This document shows, in pieces, positions 26,213-32,223 of a DNA stretch of 32,223 nucleotides. The notes below the pieces were generated by a model. The model saw only the letters and a list, made by a program, of their open reading frames with translations. It was not told the DNA's origin and searched no databases. Position 1 is the stretch's first letter. The number at the start of each line of letters is the position of its first letter. Source of the stretch: Sporisorium sorghi (Eukaryota; Basidiomycota; Ustilaginomycetes; Ustilaginales; Ustilaginaceae); the NCBI GenBank assembly GCA_023212695.1, contig JALCCG010000245.1, positions 1 through 32,223 of the forward strand, read 5' to 3'. A program made the position numbers and the translations under genes.

Positions 26213-28096
26213 ATGGACGAGGCAGCGCTGCGTGCCATGATGCCGAGCGCGTTCGGGCGGCGTGCCGGCAACAAGGCGGGGCGGGGCGCTGCACCACAAG
26301 CTGCGGCGACAGCGGGGGAGGGTAGCAGCAGTCTCCAGTCTACGGTGCTGGGCAAGCGGGGACAGGAGGATCGAGTAGAGGCAGAGGAGGAGGAGGAGGA
26401 GGAGGAGGAGGAGGACGATGGTCTGACGGCGGAGGAGCGCGCTGCGAACCGCGAGGCTGAGGAGCGCGAACGCGAGAGGCGGGCGAGGGGGATCGCTTCC
26501 GATGACGACGACGATTCTGAAGACGACGATGAGATCGGGCCGCCTTTGCCACCAGCCCCATCAGCTACCGTCTCATCAGCAAACTCAGCATCAGCCTCAA
26601 CATCAGCCTCAACATCAGCATTCCCACCCGCCTCCCTGCCACCAACCACCCACACAGCCCACCTCACAGGCACACACACGAAAACCATCTCGGCGCTCGC
26701 CGTCGACGCCTCCGGCTCGCGCTTCGCCCTCGGGTCGTACGACACCTCGCTCTCATTCTACGATTTCGGCGGGATGTCCAGCGCCTTCCGGCCCTTCCGC
26801 CTTTTCTCGCCGTGGGAGACGTACCCGCTCATCGACGCGTCCTTTTCTGCGTCCTCCTCGCACCTGCTCGTGATCGGCGCCACGTCCGCTGCGAAGCTGT
26901 ACACCCGGGACGGAGCGGAGCTGAGCACGTGCAAGACCGGCGATCCGTACCTGCGCGATATGCGGCACACGCGCGGGCATGTCGCTGCGCTCACGTGTGG
27001 GCGATTTGATCCGCTGAGTGCGGGAAAGTTTTATACGGGCGGCGAGGACGGCACGGTGCGCGTGTGGGACACCGAAACCATGCACCGCGGCCAGGAGGCC
27101 GTCGTGGTGCTGCAGAGCAGGCTGCGCGGCGGCCGCACCAAAGTCACCGCGCTCCACACCGACGCGGATACCCTCTGGGCCAGCGGGGAGGACGGAGCGT
27201 TGAGGATGTGGGACGTACGCGCGAACCTCGCCAGCAAACCCCGGGCGCAAGTGGACAAGGCGCATCAGGTGGGCAGCTGGACGAGCAGTATCGCTGTGAG
27301 TGGGGATAGGGTGGTGACGAGGGGCGGGGATGACACGGTGAAAGTGTGGGACGCGAGGATGTTGAGGCCCGGCAGGGCGGTGGTGGAGAGGGATGGATTG
27401 CGGAGTGGCAGCGTGCATGCTTCGGTGCTGCTGGATCCGTTTGGTGCCAGGGGCGTCGTTGTTGGCGTTGCTGATGGCGCGGACGACGGGGGTACGACTG
27501 ATGCGAGCAAACCCGCAGCGGGAGGGGGCAGCATAATGCTCCTCGACGTAATGACGCTGGACACCATCGCCAGCACGCCATGCCCCAGCCCGCCCATCCG
27601 CCTCCACTGGTCCGCCGTGACCGACCAGCTGTTTGCCACGCACACGCACACACTCTCGATCTTCTACGCGCCCTCCCGCTCGACCAACGGCATCCTCCTC
27701 CCGCTCGCCCGCCCTTCGTCCACTTCACACTCGCTGTACACCTCCGCCTCCTCCTCTGACCTCTCGTACCCCGTATCACAGCCGGCAGAGGGGACGAGCG
27801 ACGCAGCCAAGCGCCGCAAGCTCGCCCGCGATAGACAGGACGCAACGGCGACGCGCAGACCGCAGCCGCCGCTGGAGGGCAGGGGCAGGGGTGGCAGGAT
27901 CGGGGCGGCGGAGACGCTGGGTACCGTGCAGAGTGTGTTCGGTGTGCAGAAGGGGCTGGTGGGCGAGGATCCGAGGGAGGCTCTGCTCAGGTATGCGAGG
28001 AAGGAGGAGTGTGAGGGTGAGGGTGAGGGAGAGGAGTTTACCAAGGCGTGGAAGAAGACTCAGCCGAAGACGCTGTATTCCGAGCACAGCGATTGA
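26213..28096 (+). CDS. wdr70: WDR70-family WD40 repeat protein
   Basis: A single frame encodes 627 aa, close to human WDR70 (654). The start is the first ATG (MDEAALRAMMPSAFGRR). In-frame sequence upstream opens only at TTG. The N-terminal third is charged: a Glu run at about 57-67, a charged helix at 72-92 and an Asp-rich run at 97-107. WD repeats begin at about residue 153 (GTHTKTISALAVDASGSRFA, SYDTSLSFYDFGGM) and include FYTGGEDGTVRVWD, LWASGEDGALRMWDVR and VVTRGGDDTVKVWD. The C-terminus carries the family tail EDPREALLRYA and KTQPKTLYSEHSD. WDR70/GAD-1 proteins are nuclear. The fission yeast and human members act with CRL4-type ubiquitin ligase in histone H2B ubiquitination and break repair, and this role is taken from the family. 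It is convergent with the VHS-GAT gene, 191 bases away. Confidence 0.93.
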   Translation: MDEAALRAMMPSAFGRRAGNKAGRGAAPQAAATAGEGSSSLQSTVLGKRGQEDRVEAEEEEEEEEEEDDGLTAEERAANREAEERERERRARGIASDDDDDSEDDDEIGPPLPPAPSATVSSANSASASTSASTSAFPPASLPPTTHTAHLTGTHTKTISALAVDASGSRFALGSYDTSLSFYDFGGMSSAFRPFRLFSPWETYPLIDASFSASSSHLLVIGATSAAKLYTRDGAELSTCKTGDPYLRDMRHTRGHVAALTCGRFDPLSAGKFYTGGEDGTVRVWDTETMHRGQEAVVVLQSRLRGGRTKVTALHTDADTLWASGEDGALRMWDVRANLASKPRAQVDKAHQVGSWTSSIAVSGDRVVTRGGDDTVKVWDARMLRPGRAVVERDGLRSGSVHASVLLDPFGARGVVVGVADGADDGGTTDASKPAAGGGSIMLLDVMTLDTIASTPCPSPPIRLHWSAVTDQLFATHTHTLSIFYAPSRSTNGILLPLARPSSTSHSLYTSASSSDLSYPVSQPAEGTSDAAKRRKLARDRQDATATRRPQPPLEGRGRGGRIGAAETLGTVQSVFGVQKGLVGEDPREALLRYARKEECEGEGEGEEFTKAWKKTQPKTLYSEHSD

Positions 28097-28287
28097 TGGT
28101 GACGGGCGGCGACAGCGGCGGTTGTGATGGGAGGTTGCAAATGTCACTCATGCGACTCACACGACTCAGACCGACCGACTGACCGAGACACAACTCACTC
28201 ACACAGAGCAAAACAAGCCCCCAAACCAGCGCGTGCGAAAGAAAAGTCTTTTGAGTGATTCCAAAGTGTACATCCCCCTTCTCGCAA

Positions 28288-31200
28288 TCAGCTCAACCTC
28301 AACCCGCCCAACCCATTCACCACATCCCTTCCCGGATGCGGCGGCAGCTGCGGCGGCTGACCGTCCCCCACCTGCCCGCCTTCCACCGGCGGCGTCGGGT
28401 ACCTTACACTCACAGCCCTGCGCTTCCCCAACGCCTTAGCGCTCGGCACGACGGGCGTCTGCAGCTCGTCCTCCTCTGCCTCCCCATCCTCCTGCTGCTG
28501 GGTCGTATTGATGTTGAGTGTCGGCGTGAGCGGGAGCGGGGATCTGCCTCCTGCACTGGCAGTGCTGCTGGCAGTGGGAGGGGAGAGCGCATTCAACGCG
28601 GTGTCGCGCACCGAATGACTCGATGCCGTCGACGAGTGTGCCGAGTGCACTGATGCTGTCAGGCTGTTAGCCGTTGCGATGGGGGCGAACGAGTGGTTGC
28701 TGTTGTTCGAGTCCGAGGATTGGTCGGAGCGCGGTACGGGGAGTGGGCGCGAGATGCGCATTGGCGCTTTACTGTTGGTCGAAGGTGGAGAGAAAGCCGC
28801 GTTCGGGCTCACCACTGCCGCCGTTGCACCTCGGGCGACATACGCACTAGGCGAGGGCGACCTCGACCCAGACGCCTGTGCATACTCCCGCTGCTCCGCC
28901 CCCAGCAACACCCCCGCTCCACCCCTTCCGCGCACATCGTACACCTCGCCCGTCGCACTATCCTGCGCAAGCGCCGACCGATCCAACCTTACCTCAACCA
29001 TGCTCCTCTCCGTCACCCGCCGTTCCGCCTCCTCCTCCTCCTCCTCAATCCTCCTCCTCGCCTCATCCACCGCCCGCACCGCCTCGCCCGTCCGCCCATG
29101 CGCCTCCAGCAAATCCGCCAACAACACCTCTTCCCTCTCCCCTCCACGCGACCGATCCACCACCGCAGAAGCCCACCCAATCTGCGACGCAATCAGCTCG
29201 TGCGACCTCACCACCTTCGCATAGAACTCATCCACCACTTCCAGCGTGTCCGCATGCAGCCCTTCGTGCAGCAACGTGTCCAGCAGCACAGCGGCATTGC
29301 TACGTGCAATCTGGCACTCTTCGTGCAGCCGCCGCACGTCTTCGTCGAATGTCACGACGTCGTGGTGCGGCGTGCTGGCGAAGGAGGAAGACGCGGATGA
29401 GGAACGGTAGGAGGCCGAGCGCGAGTCCATCGATGCTGCGGCGGCTTCGAGGTTTGAGACGATGTCTGTGGCGGGGGCGGGAGCGGCGCTGTTGCTGGTG
29501 CCGTTGGTCGGGTGCTGCTGATCGATTGGTAGGGAGGAGGGCGGGGTAATGAAGGCGGCGGTGCGTGGATGTGGAGTGGGGTCGAGCGGGGGAAGGGCTG
29601 AGCGTGACCACGGTTGCTGCTGCTGCTGCTGGCGTAGGGTCGGAGGTTGCGCCTGCGGCTGGAGCGATGCAGGGATGGGTGGCTGTGTGCGTGCAGAGAG
29701 AGGTTGCTGGTGCTGCGCCGATGACGCTGCCTCGAACATCGAATCGTTGAGAGCGGCGCCCTGCCTAGGCGGCTGCGACCGACGTTGCGAATCTCGGCGC
29801 GAAGGTACTTGCTGCTGCTGCTGCTGCTGCTGCTGTACCGACATCCTCGGCTGGGGCAACCTAAACTCGAACAAATCGTTCTCCAACGGCTCGCCATCCT
29901 TCGGCCGATCACTCGGCTTGACCTTATTCCAGCACTTGGTCACACTTACCAACTCCGCGTCGCCCCTGAACTCGAACGCCAGCACGCCGAGCACCCTCAG
30001 CATCGTCTCCTTAACGCTCAACGGCGTCTTGGACGACGCGACCGTATCCTCGATCGCCTCCAAAAACCGCTTGCTCGCGATCTGCAGCCGGAACCGATCG
30101 CTCGCATTGAGCGTCAGCAGCGCCCAAACACGCACAGCCCTGCGCTGCGTATCCACTGACCCATACTTGAACTCCTTGCGCAGTGCACGCGCCGCCTCTT
30201 TGCTCGCGGCCTCCGAGTGGCTGACCATGTCGATGAGCGGCAGGATGTGCATCCAGTCGTGCTCGTCGGATGCGTTTGCGCACAGCCACCCGATGCGGGA
30301 GGCGACGATTTCTTCGGCCTCTTTGTCCTGCTCGCGCGCGGCCTGGTGTTGGTGCGCGCGTTTGTTCCAGCGGTCCATCCAGCCTTCTTTGCTGCTGCGT
30401 TCTTGGGCGGAAAGTGAACGCGAGTCCATCATTGGCGGGGACAAGAGACGCGCATCGTCGCGATCGCGGCTGGCTCGAGGTGCGGGTGACGACGCAGTGG
30501 CCCTGTCTCGGTCCTGCTTTGCTTTCTTGTCTTTGCTGCTGGTGGTGGCGAAACCGAAGAGCTTCTTTGCCTTGCCCTTGTCCTTGCTATCGAGCTCGCG
30601 GAGTGTAGTCTCTTGGTATCGGCCGTGGGAGATGAGCACCTCGCCACCGGCATCCTCGTCGCCGTCGGCGCCCGAGTAGACGGGGTAGGCGGCAGAGCGC
30701 GGTGCGCCACTCGCCGTGGGTGTGCGTTCGTCATGAGCGTCGTCGTCGTCGTCGTGGTCTTCGTCGTCATCGGAGCGAGCGCGATCTGGATCGTCAGAGT
30801 CTTGCGAACTTCGATGGCGCGGTGGCCAAGCTGCATCTGTCGAGCCGAGCTTGACGGGTGAGCGATGCGGATAGCTGAGATCGGCACTGCCATTCTGGTA
30901 GGCAGCACCAGATGAAGCGCCCATGGTGAGCGAATTGTCGCGACGATGGTGGGCGGCGGGTGGCTGTGCAGGACGGAGTGATTTGGGTGGAGAGAAGGCG
31001 GCCATTCCGGACGACGACATTCTTGCGTTCGCATTCGCGTGCGGTGATGGCAATGGTGGTGGCAGCATCGAAGGCGGTGATCTGAGCGCGTCATAGTCGA
31101 CAACAGCGTGATTATTCCCATCGTAGGATGGACGGAAAGGCTGCTGCGAATGAGCCGAGTTGGGATCGGAGTAGGAATCGTAAGCCACGGAGTCAACGAC

Positions 31201-31515
31201 GTGATTCAACGAGAAGCGATTCTTGCGCGGCGAAGCGCCTGTCTGCTGCTGACTGCGGCGCTGCCGTGAAGATTGCGGAGGCGAGTAGTTGTGCGCATAG
31301 CCAAGATCGTCGGCAGAGTCGCGTGGTGGACGTGACGTCTGAAGAGACAAGGGTCGATGTGACTCTGACGACTGCGATGCGACTCTGGCCTGATACTCGT
31401 CGAAGAGACGAGGTGTGCCGAAGGAGTAGCTGGCGGGTGCAGCAGCAGAAGGGCTGGCGGTAGGAGGCAAGGGAGTGATGGTCCCCGCCTCCTTTGATTT
31501 GAAGAACTTTTTCAT
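28288..31515 (-). CDS. VHS and GAT domain protein (LSB5/TOM1/GGA type)
   Basis: A single exon encodes 1075 aa, much longer than yeast Lsb5 (about 350). The N-terminus (MKKFFKSKEAG) is basic, and residues 10-390 are Ser/Pro/Gln-rich and probably disordered, with an Asp-rich run at about 249-263. A VHS domain occupies about 395-535 (VASRIGWLCANASDEHDWMH, LRKEFKYGSVDTQRRAVRVW, SVKETMLRVLGVLAFEF). A polyQ run follows (561-569). A GAT-like three-helix region lies at about 745-870 (DVRRLHEECQIARSNAAVLL, EFYAKVVRSHELIASQIG), ending in a Glu/Arg-rich helix. VHS-GAT proteins bind ubiquitinated cargo and clathrin adaptors at endosomes, Golgi or actin patches. No gamma-ear was recognised, which favours the LSB5/TOM1 side over GGA. 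The assignment rests on domain order. Confidence 0.85.
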   Translation of the reverse strand: MKKFFKSKEAGTITPLPPTASPSAAAPASYSFGTPRLFDEYQARVASQSSESHRPLSLQTSRPPRDSADDLGYAHNYSPPQSSRQRRSQQQTGASPRKNRFSLNHVVDSVAYDSYSDPNSAHSQQPFRPSYDGNNHAVVDYDALRSPPSMLPPPLPSPHANANARMSSSGMAAFSPPKSLRPAQPPAAHHRRDNSLTMGASSGAAYQNGSADLSYPHRSPVKLGSTDAAWPPRHRSSQDSDDPDRARSDDDEDHDDDDDAHDERTPTASGAPRSAAYPVYSGADGDEDAGGEVLISHGRYQETTLRELDSKDKGKAKKLFGFATTSSKDKKAKQDRDRATASSPAPRASRDRDDARLLSPPMMDSRSLSAQERSSKEGWMDRWNKRAHQHQAAREQDKEAEEIVASRIGWLCANASDEHDWMHILPLIDMVSHSEAASKEAARALRKEFKYGSVDTQRRAVRVWALLTLNASDRFRLQIASKRFLEAIEDTVASSKTPLSVKETMLRVLGVLAFEFRGDAELVSVTKCWNKVKPSDRPKDGEPLENDLFEFRLPQPRMSVQQQQQQQQQVPSRRDSQRRSQPPRQGAALNDSMFEAASSAQHQQPLSARTQPPIPASLQPQAQPPTLRQQQQQQPWSRSALPPLDPTPHPRTAAFITPPSSLPIDQQHPTNGTSNSAAPAPATDIVSNLEAAAASMDSRSASYRSSSASSSFASTPHHDVVTFDEDVRRLHEECQIARSNAAVLLDTLLHEGLHADTLEVVDEFYAKVVRSHELIASQIGWASAVVDRSRGGEREEVLLADLLEAHGRTGEAVRAVDEARRRIEEEEEEAERRVTERSMVEVRLDRSALAQDSATGEVYDVRGRGGAGVLLGAEQREYAQASGSRSPSPSAYVARGATAAVVSPNAAFSPPSTNSKAPMRISRPLPVPRSDQSSDSNNSNHSFAPIATANSLTASVHSAHSSTASSHSVRDTALNALSPPTASSTASAGGRSPLPLTPTLNINTTQQQEDGEAEEDELQTPVVPSAKALGKRRAVSVRYPTPPVEGGQVGDGQPPQLPPHPGRDVVNGLGGLRLS

Positions 31516-32145
31516 CTAGGCTGTGTGCGTGCTGCCTGTCGAGTTGCCATCGCCATTGCCGAGAGTGTCGAGGATGAGAGGGAAGTTCCGATGTCGATTT
31601 GAAGTGCTTTGCAAAAAAAGCCGTGATGGACGTGTTTCGGCAGAGTTCCGGTGGATTGGGCAAGCTTAGCGCAGCTTCATGTCCGTAGGATCGGACAGCC
31701 CGTCGGTGAGATGCTAGTCACAGAGGGAGCAGCAGAAGAGCTCGCTGTTCCGCCCTCAGCTAGTTTGAGCAGCGTCGTCGCGGATCCAGAGGGTGGAGAG
31801 CCAAAGCCGTCGAGCTCGCAGAAAGCGTTGCGATCCGCTTCAAGTTGCTAGTGCCAGCGCTGTCGTCGCTGCTGTCTTGCTCTCCTGCTTGAGACGAACG
31901 CCCAAGTCGAAGAGGCAATAAAGAGTTGTAAATAATGTCGACCAAGAGGACGATGAGCTCGAAATGCAAGGTCCCTCCTCGTCGACGATGATGGTGATGC
32001 TGACGATGATCGAAAAATTGCGAAAGCGGTCGGTGCGGCATGCCAAAAAGTGGTGGAAGCCAACGCAGCTCCAGCTCCCAATTCCAGCCGCCGCTCTTCC
32101 AGCGACATGCAGGTCCAAACAAAAAGTCACTTGACGCTTGACATC
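31516..32145. other. Upstream region of the VHS-GAT gene
   Basis: No supported gene. Short open frames on the minus strand show no family resemblance and are low-complexity. It probably contains the promoter and leader of the VHS-GAT gene. Confidence 0.4.
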
Positions 32146-32151
32146 CAAAAA

Positions 32152-32222
<71 letters not shown>

Positions 32223-32223
32223 A
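32146..32223. repeat. (TAAA)n microsatellite at window end
   Basis: About 19 uninterrupted 4-bp units run to the last base of the window, so the true length is unknown. The unit is not a telomeric TTAGGG repeat. Confidence 0.92.

Noticed and set aside
32146..32223. Possible telomere at the window end
   Set aside because: The unit is TAAA, not a telomeric G-rich repeat. It is an ordinary microsatellite.
1..32223. CRISPR array
   Set aside because: No regularly spaced direct repeats with unique spacers. The genome is eukaryotic.

Overview
The window reads as nuclear DNA of a filamentous basidiomycete, most likely a smut fungus (Ustilaginomycotina). The evidence is intron style (GTAAGT/GTATGT donors, CTGAC branch sites, short introns in secreted-protein genes), eukaryotic housekeeping genes, an L1/Tad-like LINE, and a tandem array of small cysteine-rich secreted proteins next to a repetitive secreted protein. 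The species cannot be fixed from the sequence alone. Exon joins were worked out by hand from splice sites, reading phase and paralogue comparison.

The left 12 kb is an accessory region. Three tandem minus-strand paralogues (1191-4039) each encode a signal peptide followed by a six-cysteine mature protein of the candidate-effector type. They share the same three-exon architecture, and the second and third sit in a tandem duplication that carries both promoter and 3' flank. Next comes a secreted Gly/Ala-rich, silk-like protein (4763-6475) with a 45-bp minisatellite. A dead LINE on the minus strand (about 6961-11757) follows. It has a poly(A) tail, a 3' hairpin, overlapping ORF1/ORF2, a large internal deletion, a frameshift and three in-frame stops. 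An intron-containing tRNA-Val(CAC) gene lies just beyond it.

The right 20 kb is housekeeping: coatomer delta (minus), cytochrome c oxidase subunit COX6 (plus, with an 832-nt intron), an RBM26/27-type PWI-like/CCCH/RRM protein (minus), ribosomal protein eL20 (plus), an unrecognised 805-aa protein (plus), WDR70 (plus) and a VHS-GAT trafficking protein (minus). Between eL20 and the 805-aa protein lies a decayed UBE2S-type ubiquitin-conjugating enzyme that has lost most of its UBC core. The window ends in a (TAAA)n microsatellite.

The strongest candidates for something undescribed are the secreted-protein cluster with its duplicated promoters, the silk-like secreted protein beside it, the UBE2S-type relic, and the LINE with diverged repeats on both sides. 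The housekeeping genes have no shared pathway and look like ordinary gene order.
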